A stretch of DNA of 64,000 nucleotides from Prostheceraeus crozeri (lineage: Eukaryota > Platyhelminthes > Polycladida > Euryleptidae), in NCBI GenBank assembly GCA_907163375.1, contig CAJQUW010000478.1, positions 62,001-126,000 on the forward strand, read 5' to 3'. The translations under genes and the position numbers were made by a program. Positions within the stretch are counted from its first letter, which is position 1, and the number at the start of each line of letters is the position of its first letter. The notes beneath the pieces are model-generated. The model searched no databases, was not told the DNA's origin, and was given only the letters and a program-made list of their open reading frames with translations. Below are positions 35,344-45,435 of the stretch, one piece after another.

Positions 35344-37602
35344 CCCTTCTACTGCGCACCTATTTTTCTTACGTCCCTTGCGCACCTAGTGACAAATGTC
35401 ACTCACCTCTATTATTCAGTTAATTCTATTGTGAATATAGTACTATCGTTATATTATCCTAAATATTATTTTCAGCATTGTTTAGGATCGAAAACACCAA
35501 ATATGCATCCAATAATTTTTCTATTTTGAATAAAAAATGGTCGAAAAAAAGCAGGTGACTATTCGCAATCACTGCAGACAACTTTCTGGTGATCAGGACA
35601 CACAAAATTTCTACATTCACTGCACTTAGTGCGTGATAAGCGACGCACTTGGCACTTGAAACACCTTCCACGAGTTTCGCCAGCATCAGGTACAACTTGA
35701 CGGTCAGACAAATTCACCATGCCCGTCTGCATCATTCGATTTCGGACTATAGTGTTCAGGGAAGGCGTCATCCAACGTCGTTGAATGTGAGGTCTAACAA
35801 GACTCTCTCCCAAGTCAATCAGGAACAAGCGCCTTTTGAAATTTTTTCCCGTATTCCATTGTGGGTTTGCTTGTATCCACACCACATAAGCATTCCAGGC
35901 AGAAAGGTCAAGAATATGAAAGAATAAACGCAATGACCAACGCCGACTCTGGCGAGCACACGAATAACCATGGATGCATTGATCGAGAGTATCTACTGCG
36001 CCTTTTGTTTCATTGTAGTTCAGAATCATCACTGGTTTTTGATCCTCACGATCGCTGAGTTCGGCATTACTGTGTAGAGTAGAAAGCAGGACGACGGCGT
36101 TTCCTTTTCGTGGAACGTAACTGCACAAAGTCATTTGTTCATGAAATCCAAAGAGTGATGAATGCTGAGCTCTGCTTCTGTTCTTCAAAAACTCGTTTGG
36201 AATACACCTCTTATTAGAACGCAAAGTGCCGAGCAAGCTGAGATTTTTTTGAAGAAGAGATTGTGCCAACTCGTAAGACGTAAAAAAATTATCTGTTGTA
36301 ATGTTTCTACTGGATTCAATCAATGGTTCTGAGAGAGTTTCAACAACACGTTGGCCTTGTCCAACTTCGCGTCCATCGACTAATGATTTTCCAAGATACA
36401 CCTCGGCATTCCATAAATAGGCTGTATTAGAATCACACAGAGACCAAATTTTTATGCCATACTTGTCGGGCTTTGAGCTCATGTACACTCGAAAACTGCA
36501 GCGACCACGAAATGGCATCAATTGCTCATCAATAGTAATATATTCAGACAACGTGTAATTCTTACGGCACTGACGAATAAACAACTCCCATAGCTGACGA
36601 CAAGCAGCCATTTTATCAGTTGACGAGCGTTCCGATCGTGTTTCCTTTTCATCGAATCTGATAAATTTCAGAATTATTTGAAATCTTGAAAGACTCATTA
36701 TAGCACCAAATATACGCCTGCCGTATTTGGAAGACCATAATTGTTCATAACTTTCACCTTTGGAGTGAAAAACACCCGCAAGGAGTAAACAACCAAAGAA
36801 AGCTTTCATTTCAGTTACATCAACATCGTAATATCTTTCTCCGTACCAATTTCCATGTTCTCTTATCCAATGACTTGCATATCGATTCGTCATATCACAG
36901 ATAAGATTAACTATTTCATCAGTAATAAGCGAGTTCAAACAATTTTCAATACAGTCTGTTGAAGCATGTCGGGTTGGTCCACTGACTTCCCTGACAATAT
37001 GTCTTCCAGATCGACGCCCAACTTGAACCGGAGGATCGCGAAGCCATATTCTATTTTCTCTGTCGACGAAATGACTATTATTTGAGTGACTCTCTTCATC
37101 ATCACGTAAATCGTCGTTGTCGATTGAATCATCAAATGATTCATCTGAGATAACTTCCTCCTCTTCGACGTGATTTTCTTCCGAGTCCGAGCTGTCTACA
37201 GTCACTTCGGGATGTAATTGTAAAGTCTCGTCAAAACGGTCGATCAAATCTTCAATGTTTGGACGCGCAGCCCTATGCAAATAACTTCTAGCCGATGCCA
37301 TGATAATGGAACTGACAAACAATAATATAAATGCAATATATAAACAATAACATCGACGCTATGAGTTGATGTCATCTTGCGCTTTCATTGGCTGAAATAC
37401 TTGAAAGCGTACGTCAGTTACAACCAATCGTTTCTCCTAGACTGCTGAGAGTCTCTCTGTAAGTGTTTGACGCGTTATTATATTGCTGATGAACACAAAA
37501 TAAAAGTCACGAAAGCGGTGTTTGATACGACACTCACTTTTCTCGTGGTCATCGAATAATGGAAAGGGTGTGACATTTGTCACGGGGTGCGCAGTAGAAG
37601 GG
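35344..37602 (-). mobile_element. piggyBac element B (2259 bp), apparently intact
   Basis: TTAA at 35340-35343 and 37603-37606. Perfect 17-bp inverted ends, CCCTTCTACTGCGCACC. An internal inverted repeat, GTGACAAATGTCAC, itself palindromic, sits 28 bp inside the left terminal repeat (35389-35402) but only 2 bp inside the right one (37570-37583). At the left the palindrome is preceded by a second GCGCACC, so the inner half of the terminal repeat is duplicated there. This mirrors the asymmetric terminal plus internal repeat layout known from the Trichoplusia ni piggyBac. The transposase frame is open from end to end. Confidence 0.97.
35559..37301 (-). CDS. piggyBac transposase, full-length, 580 aa
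   Basis: Cut-and-paste transposase that excises and inserts DNA at TTAA. I start it at the ATG at 37299-37301 (ATCATGG context); the open frame extends 7 codons further upstream without an ATG. It ends at TAG 35559-35561. Residues 30-75 are strongly acidic (SDSEENHVEEEE), as in the family. The catalytic aspartates fall in TIDEQL (D258), TTDNFF (D337) and GAVDTLDQ (D437, D440), almost the spacing of the 594-residue T. ni enzyme (268, 346, 447, 450). The C-terminal cysteine-rich domain is complete: C-x2-C (RCFKC), C-x2-C (KCSEC), C-x2-H (CPDH) and C-x2-C (CSDC). No stop or frameshift, about 300 bp of upstream sequence for a promoter, and perfect ends. Activity is plausible but not shown. Domestication is less likely because the termini are intact. 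Confidence 0.96.
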   Translation of the reverse strand: MASARSYLHRAARPNIEDLIDRFDETLQLHPEVTVDSSDSEENHVEEEEVISDESFDDSIDNDDLRDDEESHSNNSHFVDRENRIWLRDPPVQVGRRSGRHIVREVSGPTRHASTDCIENCLNSLITDEIVNLICDMTNRYASHWIREHGNWYGERYYDVDVTEMKAFFGCLLLAGVFHSKGESYEQLWSSKYGRRIFGAIMSLSRFQIILKFIRFDEKETRSERSSTDKMAACRQLWELFIRQCRKNYTLSEYITIDEQLMPFRGRCSFRVYMSSKPDKYGIKIWSLCDSNTAYLWNAEVYLGKSLVDGREVGQGQRVVETLSEPLIESSRNITTDNFFTSYELAQSLLQKNLSLLGTLRSNKRCIPNEFLKNRSRAQHSSLFGFHEQMTLCSYVPRKGNAVVLLSTLHSNAELSDREDQKPVMILNYNETKGAVDTLDQCIHGYSCARQSRRWSLRLFFHILDLSAWNAYVVWIQANPQWNTGKNFKRRLFLIDLGESLVRPHIQRRWMTPSLNTIVRNRMMQTGMVNLSDRQVVPDAGETRGRCFKCQVRRLSRTKCSECRNFVCPDHQKVVCSDCE

Positions 37603-37715
37603 TTAAAGGGAAATCTCAAATGGAAAATGGAAAATGAAAGACTCCTTTTCCCGGGTGACAGCGGCCTAACTGTCAATTAGCTATACCTCATGATTTTGGC
37701 ATGCATTGCTTCATG

Positions 37716-39883
37716 CAGGGCTGTGGAGCCGATGCGCTATCTCATCGGCTCCGGCTCCACGACACTGATGTGAAAGGCTCCGGCTCGGCTCCGACTCCGG
37801 CTCCGACTTCAAATTCAGGTTCTATCTATGCTGGTTATCCTGGATCCGTTGAACGGGTTTTTTGGATAACGGTGTGGCCTTTAGAGGCTTGCTACAATCA
37901 TCAAATTAGTTTTCATTAACAAGCAACGACTTAAGTTAATAATAAAAATGATGATAGCCTAATATAATGACAAATTACATACTTGTCATATATTTTTGCA
38001 TGAATTGACTATCTCTGAAAGATAAAATAAAGTTATAGCCAGGATTGGTTAAATTAGATAAAGATCTCCCGCACTGGCTAAATATAAATTGGCCTAGCCT
38101 GCAACCAGTCTACTACGAGGCTACATTAAATAAGACCACATGAGTGATGATGATATACCTAATTAGCCGTCCCAGGGGCCGAATAGTAGTATAAGCTTTT
38201 TAACAAAGCTTGAATATGAAACTGGATAGCGTATGCCTCTAAATAGCTTATAGGGCCTGTATCTACTCGAACATGGAAAGGGTATCGGATAATATGATAA
38301 TATGATCGGTGGGTAGCCCACGACTCATCATCTGTAGAAATTGTAATTTAGATAGCCTCATTGCAGTGTAGGCTAGAAATGTACAATTGAAAATTATACT
38401 TAAAAAAATTAAAAATATCTAGTTTAGGACAAGTTTTGTAATTCTATGCAGCATACTTAATAAGTTAAGGCCTAACTTACATTATATTAATTTCGTATTT
38501 TTCATTATGGCGTTAAGTTGCACTAAATAATTCATCAATGATTCATGTATATTATTATATTCAATTTATGTATAACACATTACCACTATTCCTCTGATGA
38601 TGGCTAGGCTGATGAAACTGAACTCGGAGTATCACACAGTATGTTGCAGGGTGCTATGCATAATAAAAATTTGACTGCGAGCACCGAGCAGAAATCCCAT
38701 CTACTTTGCTAGCTTTCGAATGCGCGTGCGGTTTAATGTCACAGACAATAGAAAAGGGAGGTCAAAAGGCGCCTTTATTGAGAGCGTCTCAGTCTTTTTT
38801 TATTGTTTACACATAAGTCAGCATGATATCAGCATAAAGTGTTGACAGACGGAAAAAGTAATAATGAAAGTTCTTGAAATCCACAGGTCTATGACATTTG
38901 GGGAAATATTATTACACGATACGGCTCTTGTGCAGTCCTCCCCCCCCCATTTTTTCTCTGGTCAAAAGATGCAGCACCATTGGATGTCCGTTTCAGTATC
39001 ACCGGTTTGAGTGAAGCATTCCGTGCTGTTGTAAAAATATACGTGGGTAATTGCGATGTCATGGTCGCAAACTTCGTCAGCAAGTCAACATTGTAATTTG
39101 CCTTCGGGTTTTTCGCATTGAAGTCAAAGGAAATTCATTGTGAATGAGATACCTTTAAAATAATAGGGCGCTACTAGAAGTGGCTGGGTCGCTTATTGCT
39201 ATAGCCATGTGAGGACTTGTAGTCAGGTCATTCGTGTCAGTGTGAAGAGTTATCCCTCCAATCAAAATTGATCAAATTGAATAATCGATTGTTTTGAAAA
39301 ATGTGGGTGGGGGGACTGCACAAGAGCCTACAATACAATCTAAGGAAATTGGCATTGTCACAGATGCCAGTAGCCATACCGATAGATGATAGCCTACATA
39401 GTAACCGTATTAGATTTAAGACATTGCGCAAGAAATGTAGCTATATTATCTTTGCTGACTGAACTGGAAATGTGTACATAAATGACTGGCGACTTGTCTC
39501 TAGGAATCTACAATCATCTAGTTAGCATGCATATAACAAGTCTTCAAATTGATGGATTTTGGAGAATACGTTGTCAATATGGAAATTAGTCTTACGAAAC
39601 ATATGCAATAAAAAAATATTACACATGTGTGTAAATATATGATAAATATAATACAAAAGAAGGCGGCAACTGCAAAGAAAGATATCGTGGAGGACAGATC
39701 ATTGGTATACTTAAAAGACATATCTTTAGATTTCAAATGATTTAATTTTTTTATGATGCCAATTAATAACTTTCAAAATTCTAGATTTATATCAAAGCTC
39801 AAACTATCGGAGCCGGAGCCGGAGCCGGAGCTGGAGCCTTTGTGATAAATCGGCTCCGGCTCGGCTCCGGCTCCACAGCCCTG
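37716..39883 (+). mobile_element. hAT-type non-autonomous element, copy 2 (2168 bp)
   Basis: Same family and orientation as 8082-10390. Ends CAGGGCTGTGGAGCCG and its complement; perfect 8-bp target duplication GCTTCATG (37708-37715 and 39884-39891). By eye the copies differ by a few dozen substitutions plus a deletion of about 115 bp at about 38285 and one of about 20 bp near 39118. GGCTCC subterminal repeats differ in number, as expected for slippage. No transposase gene recognised. Confidence 0.94.
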
Positions 39884-39891
39884 GCTTCATG

Positions 39892-41301
39892 GCATGAAAT
39901 TTTGAATATTAAGCTGGGAATTCCAGAGAATAGCAATTAATATAATCTGATTCGCGTGAATGTGCGATACTACTGTTCCATGCAATTTCTCTAATAAAAG
40001 AAGATACAATTTTCGTGCGCAATGCGCACAATTCAGCATTTTCGGCGATTGTGAACACTTTTGGGCCCACTATGTGTGAGCTAAAAAGTGCCTCACTTGA
40101 GCAAGTGGACCTAAGTTCCTTTCACTTCCATTGCATTTTTATTATGTCGGCATGCAGTTTTCTTGTGCTTATTAATGTGCTGAAGATGAGACAGAAACAA
40201 AGTCCCTCGGAGAAAATTAAATCACCCATAAGTTTCCACAAGGGTTGTCCATGGGATAGGCATCTCATGGGAGACCCATTGATTTGGGATGTGTCCGGAA
40301 CAAAGCATTGGGTTCATGGGCCGCGCATTATCATTGATTTTCAGGAGTTGGTTCAGGGAGAATCATTTATCAATTCCATTATTTCATTTTATATCTCTAA
40401 ATAGATCAAATGATAAATCTATGAAATTGCAGTGTGCATGCAATCTATTTAAGTGCAATATATTTTCCCAACATTTGTTTAGCAGACAAAACATGATCGA
40501 CTTTCCTAAAAGCTGTCGTGTTTTTACTATCATGCGAGCTATTCGTCAAATACTAACAGTAATTTATTATGAAAATACTTATCGAATTTCCTTTCACACC
40601 CGAGTTCTATAAAAGACCAGATGGTGCAAGTGAAGCATTCTTTCATTTCATCAAGTGTCAACAATGTAACCGCCTCGAACACGAGAAATATCTCGGGTGG
40701 CTACATCTTTTGAGATCTGATGCAATTTATCACGAAGCCAGATTGTGTAAACATGTGATGAGAAGTACCTAGTGAAGTGCCTCAATATCGGATGCAACAT
40801 TGAGTAATTGAAGAATGCAAATCGACCTCTACTTGCCTGCGATAAAGCCATGTTTTCCTGTCGAATTCCCGTTCTCAATAGATGACCGGTGGCCATATGG
40901 TCAAACGATTTGCTTGGAGGATCACTCCGTTTTCGTGACAATGAGTACTGCTGTTAATAAAGCATTTATTTTGCGATCGATCTTATATTTATACATTGCT
41001 CCATGTTCATAGTTTAATGGACAAATGAAATCTACGTGTAGATCTTCCATTCTTTGACAGATTAAAGGCGTAGAAGTTATCATAAAAATGTCAAATTTAC
41101 GAGATTGATCGGAGAAAATTATATATTTGTCAGAGCATTTATCTGCATGACGTTTGCACTAACATAATCCATCAGTTACTCATTTGCCAATTTTGTGAGT
41201 ATTCGCGGTTATCTTCTTATAAAGGACATTCTAGGCGAGGGAATATAAGAAAATATTTTTCTTCGCTGTAAATGATTATTCACCTACTTCGAACGTGTCA
41301 A
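39892..41301. other. No gene recognised; probable 3' UTR of the 41302 exon
   Basis: The part next to 41301 is probably the 3' untranslated region of the minus-strand exon. A minus-strand AATAAA lies near 40965-40970, about 330 bp past the stop. A 129-residue plus-strand frame at 40015-40404 has no known domain and no codon bias that I can see. Confidence 0.4.
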
Positions 41302-41460
41302 TTAAATCTCTTCGCTCTTTCCCACGTAACGCGATGGCGGTGAATTCATTTCCGGAGGAAACTTGAGACGGTCCTCTGTATCCGGCTTCGGTCCCTCCTT
41401 CATCCACTTCCGGTAATCCAAGTCCTGCCACTGCGGCCCGTACATGTCTCCGCCGCACCT
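41302..41460 (-). CDS. Short GC-rich last coding exon of an unrecognised protein
   Basis: A good acceptor (TCCATTTCAG ending at 41461) precedes an open frame of 52 codons to a TAA at 41302-41304. The reading frame starts in phase 2 and gives CGGDMYGPQWQDLDYRKWMK, then EGPKPDTEDRLKFPPEMNSP, ending PPSRYVGKSEEI. Third codon positions are mostly G or C in this frame only, against a very AT-rich background, which argues for a real exon. I do not recognise the protein. An alternative frame in phase 0 stays open past 41302 to a possible donor (TAG|GTGAAT at about 41283), but its codon use is poorer. It lies on the same strand as the receptor exon at 3359-4300; since this frame ends in a stop, it marks the end of another gene or an alternative last exon. 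Confidence 0.6.
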   Translation of the reverse strand, partial: RCGGDMYGPQWQDLDYRKWMKEGPKPDTEDRLKFPPEMNSPPSRYVGKSEEI

Positions 41461-41748
41461 GAAATGGACGAAAATGAATTTGGTGACATGCATGGTCGTA
41501 GCTTGCTATGTGGAGATCAATTATCAATCAAGTAATGTAAAGATAGATCAAATCACGGCACGGCTAAAAATTCGAAGAATACAGGAAGCGGAAGAAAACA
41601 AACTTAAATAACTACCCTTGAAAAGTCGTGTAACAGATTAGATTAATGAAAGTCCAGTGTGTATAAATACAGATTAATATCTAAAACATAGAGATCTATA
41701 TTAGTCATCTATACTAGTGTCATCTATACTTCATGTATATAGAGGATC

Positions 41749-42532
41749 CATAGAGTAGGTATATTAGGTAGAGTAGCAACTCGGCATGTATTAAATCCCC
41801 AATGTGCATACAGTTTCGATTTCATTTAATCAACATGAGTCGAGACCAGGCAACACCTGTGATATATGAAAGTTACTTTAGCAGAATTGTGCACGAATTT
41901 GACTGACACTTTGCATGACAACAATACGGAATAAAGAATAACTTCCACAAATCGTCCATGTCATGACCACTTGGAGAGGAAATATAGTTTGTTGAATTAG
42001 CAATTCGATGGGTTACCATTACTTAGAGGTCAGCTTTATTACAATAACATTATTTTCTTCTGCGTGATCATATCACAAGCAACCTGCCACTGAAAGAACA
42101 AAGCATCATGATGATAGAAGCGGATTATAATTAACTTTAAAAGATGTTAATGGGTCCACTCTTCTCAGATTCAAGAAATGTCGCCAATTGTGAATCATAA
42201 AATCATCAAGTCTTTTCCTTGAAGACTTGCAGGGACTTGCATTAAATTGCAGTTCATGAAATTTACTAGATCATCAGCTCGCTGAATTAGGATGCTTGTT
42301 AACAAATATTCAGTCCTTTTGATGTCCAACTTGTTTCATGCTACTCATAAAGGGGCTTCATGTCGGTAGTATATGAATTAGCAAAAACTTAGCTTTTTGA
42401 AAACTGATCAAATGATTTTATGGACCACAGGAACGTTATCTCCGTATAAAAACTGAATCCTTTCATATAAAAACTTTCACTGTATACAGATAATTTTTTG
42501 AGTCGACACTACCTATATATACTTGCTCTATG
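41749..42532 (+). mobile_element. CATAGAG-ended element, copy A (784 bp)
   Basis: CATAGAGTAGGTATATTAGG at left and an imperfect inverted match of about 33 bp at right ending GCTCTATG. Perfect 8-bp target duplication AGAGGATC (41741-41748 and 42533-42540). Copy B at 62883-63714 is the same sequence in opposite orientation with its own duplication. Eight-bp duplications occur with hAT and P-type transposases; the CA-start is compatible with either. No transposase motif found; the open frames in both copies are not conserved between them. Confidence 0.92.
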
Positions 42533-42540
42533 AGAGGATC

Positions 42541-43890
42541 TTCCATGAGACAGAGGCATTATTTAATCACCTAAACTTGACAACAAATAGTCCAATAGTG
42601 TCCAAGATAAGGTATCCATCTTTAATCAATATCTGACAATATAGAGCGACGCCGTTTGGCGCTAGGGTCAGTTTCAAGTGATTGCATTATAGCTACTAAT
42701 GTGATATTCTCGTATTGGTGTTCACAACATTCGCTGATAAAAATTCATCAAGTTTTTTATTCAAAAAACAAAGAAAAATCATCCGCATGGACATATCAAG
42801 AAGCAGAACACTATACATTGGTTGCTAGCTACCTGTAATCACCTTTACTTGTCCGCAATCGAAGCTTGCAGTGTGTTTTAATCATTGGGAAAATTCATAA
42901 TTGGAATACTAAGGGCATCACATAAATTCTGATTTTCACATGAGAAACGAAATTCATCTACTGAAATTTCAAGGTGTTCTCAAGCTCTACATTTTTCTAC
43001 AAATTTGAAGAAAACCGCTGGACTAAATGAAGAGTAAGTTCATGACATTAGTCGTCAGCTGAAATGATATCACCCAATACTTATGTGCTTGACGAGTGTT
43101 CCACATTTCAGCCTAACCATTTCTTTAATTCTTTAATTTTTTAATCATTATGTCACATGCTTTGTCGTATACAAAGCTCGTATATTCATTTTATTTATTA
43201 ATTGTTCAATCTTTGCTAAAGCACAGAAAGTTGACGGATAGCATATTTAAACTTGAATTCACAACAAAATATCATGTCATTGAAAAGTCGAAGACTATTT
43301 GTTTACACAAGATGTCTCCATGAATAATTAATGATCTGCAATCGAATCTCTTATGGCCACACTTAGACATGAAAGTCTTCAGCAATATTGTTTTTCGTCA
43401 AACAATTCTAGTTAGCAATGATTAGAATATTGTCAGCCTTGCAGAAGATTAACAGAAATATTATTTATTCAGAGTTCAGTCATCTTCTGTTGTCGAGAAT
43501 CATGAACTTCCCAGGAAGACAAAAATGATGAATGACAGTTGATACTCATTCAAATTGCATCATGAATTTAGGCATAATAATGTTGTTTCATCGCGATCTA
43601 ATGTCCATGTAAAATAAATGAGTTTTCGACCAAATGGCTATTCTATCAAATGAGATTCGACAAGTTTTCCGGTCATCGAGTAAAGTTCGGTACATTTTAT
43701 TGATTGATGATGAAAGTCGAAGAATTTACTTTACTTTGCGGTGACCTAATTTCTTAGTACATTCAACTGGTTGTCATTTTCAGATTATGTAAGTTTACTT
43801 TGAACTCCGGGTGAGCAGGACAATGTGGAGCCTTCGTCCTGCCTATCCTGAGCTCCCAAGATACAAAATGAAAGCGTATCATAAATAATA
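42541..43890. other. No gene recognised
   Basis: AT-rich, short open frames, no recognised repeat or exon. Confidence 0.4.
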
Positions 43891-44514
43891 GGGTACTTAA
43901 GGATTATCCCACTCACGTTTTCAAATTTGTCTAAAATCCGCAGAAATGAATCAATCGTCACAAAACTTTAGGCACTCGTAAGTGAGGATGTTTTCTACCT
44001 ACATGCCAAAATTTGTGCAAATCGGACAAATGCGTTTTGAATTAGGAGCGATAACTTGAAGTGCAGCTATGTCTGCAGCTTGATCTGACTTCTTCTAACC
44101 TCATCGTCTCAGCAGAAAGCAAGAAGTCAACAAAGTAATTTCTCGACAACTCGTGAAATGATAATGACCAGGCCGCATCCCTTAGACTAACATTTTTAAC
44201 TTTAAAAAGGTGTGACAAGGTAGTGGTCGTTGGAAGATTTCAAATAGCAGTGGATGAGACGAAGAGGCAGAGAAAACAATGTACACGCGAGTAACAATAA
44301 AGCGTCGAACAGACGAAGTCAGATCATGCTGTTGACATCGCTACACTTCACGTTATCGTCTGTAATGCAAAAAGTACTTGTCCGATTTGCATAAATTTTT
44401 GCATATGGGTAGAAAATATAGTTAAGTACGTCTACCTGAAGATTGGTGATGATCGATATACATTTGCAGATTCTAGATAAATTTGAAAACCTGGGGAAAA
44501 CAACCCGCAAGTAC
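43891..44514. mobile_element. Foldback element with about 220-bp inverted arms
   Basis: GGGTACTTAAGG at left and CCGCAAGTACCT at right begin arms that pair imperfectly for roughly 220 bp (shared words include GTTTTCAAATTT, TTTTGAATTAGGAGCGATAA against its worn complement, GTGCAAATCGGACAA, and TGATCTGACTTC). A middle of about 180 bp remains. The flanks are ATAATA and ATAATG, a possible short target duplication. No coding sequence. Confidence 0.75.
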
Positions 44515-45065
44515 CTATAATGGTGTTATAAGTTGCGAATTTGAGAATTCAAATGAACGAATTCAAAGAAACGAAGTTACTCATTTGGAATTGACAGAAA
44601 GCGGACTGCAGTCGCACCTAAAGGTGCGTTTACACGTGAATCTTCATTGCTGCCACCTAACTTGCACGTGTATGCCATTAACTCCTTCTGACACTAGATT
44701 ACTGACATTTACCGACATTATAAAAATGAAGGACTAGAACGGACATTGACATTGAAAACAATATAGCATATGGTGGACATGCGTTGCCATGACAACGGTG
44801 TTTAAACGATGGCTGCTTCTAGTGACTGACAGAAAGAAGATGCCGGCAGCTTATGAGTGTACTACGTAAGGATTCACGTTTATTATCATTTCTCCTTATG
44901 TATAAAAACATTTTGATGAAATAGCTTACAATAAATCGCTTGATGGCAAGAATCTAAATCTGTTGCATGTTCCAGTAATTTGGTTCTTCTTAGGATCTAA
45001 CAACATTGATCTAGATCAGCACGGCGCCTAAATAAGAGGCTGAAATGACCATTAGCAAACAGGTA
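44515..45065. other. No gene recognised
   Basis: Spacer with an 84-residue open frame (44483-44737) of no known type. Confidence 0.35.
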
Positions 45066-45300
45066 TTGTCCCTTGTAAGTCATAAGTCATAAATGTTTAT
45101 TCTGAAATATACAGAAAACGCAAAGCGATGGCCGCAAGGGCACTTACAAGCAAGCGTTGATAACGTGTTACATATGCATACGCAAAGTTTAGCATCAATA
45201 AAAAATACATGAGACATATGTTTACAAATACACCAAGTGATCATGATGTACATGTACATCATAAACAAATTATGTAAGACCTACATATTTACAGATTTTC
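45066..45300 (-). mobile_element. Probable LINE 3' end
   Basis: On the minus strand the sequence runs TGTAAGTGCCCTTGCGGCCA, then TATATTTCAGAATAAACATTTATGAC-type sequence and a short TTATGAC repeat, which resembles the 3' tail and simple-repeat end of CR1/L2-type LINEs. A polyadenylation-like AATAAA sits at the expected place. No reverse transcriptase motif is readable, so the call rests on tail style only. Confidence 0.4.
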
Positions 45301-45371
45301 AGAGTCATCATGATATACATCATATACCATATACAAAATATGTGAGATCTATAGGGCTGGCCCTATATGTA

Positions 45372-45435
45372 ATCATCACTCTTCAAATTTGCTAATATAG
45401 GCCGGCCTATATTAGCAAATTTGAAGAGTGATGAT
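45372..45435. repeat. Perfect 64-bp palindrome
   Basis: Two 32-bp arms, each reading ATCATCACTCTTCAAATTTG inward, meet without any loop at GGCCGGCC (centre between 45403 and 45404). No mismatch was seen. A smaller palindrome, ATAGGGC-TG-GCCCTAT, lies just to the left at about 45351-45366. Confidence 0.95.

Larger units (their letters stand above)
34879..37666 (+). mobile_element. PIF/Harbinger-like element, copy 2, host of piggyBac B
   Basis: GGCTGCTATCACACAGGAAA at left and TTTTCCCGGGTGACAGCGGCC-type sequence at right form the inverted ends. The flanking triplets are TAA on both sides (34876-34878, 37667-37669). The left 450 bp match 13601-14070 in opposite orientation. A piggyBac inserted into its TTAA at 35340-35343 splits it. 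A TIR-like tract also occurs at about 35303-35325, so the family may have nested or duplicated ends. The element without the insert is about 525 bp and has no nuclease gene. Confidence 0.7.

Noticed and set aside
40015-40404. 129-codon plus-strand open frame
   Set aside because: No known domain, no third-position bias, no clear splice borders; could be chance.
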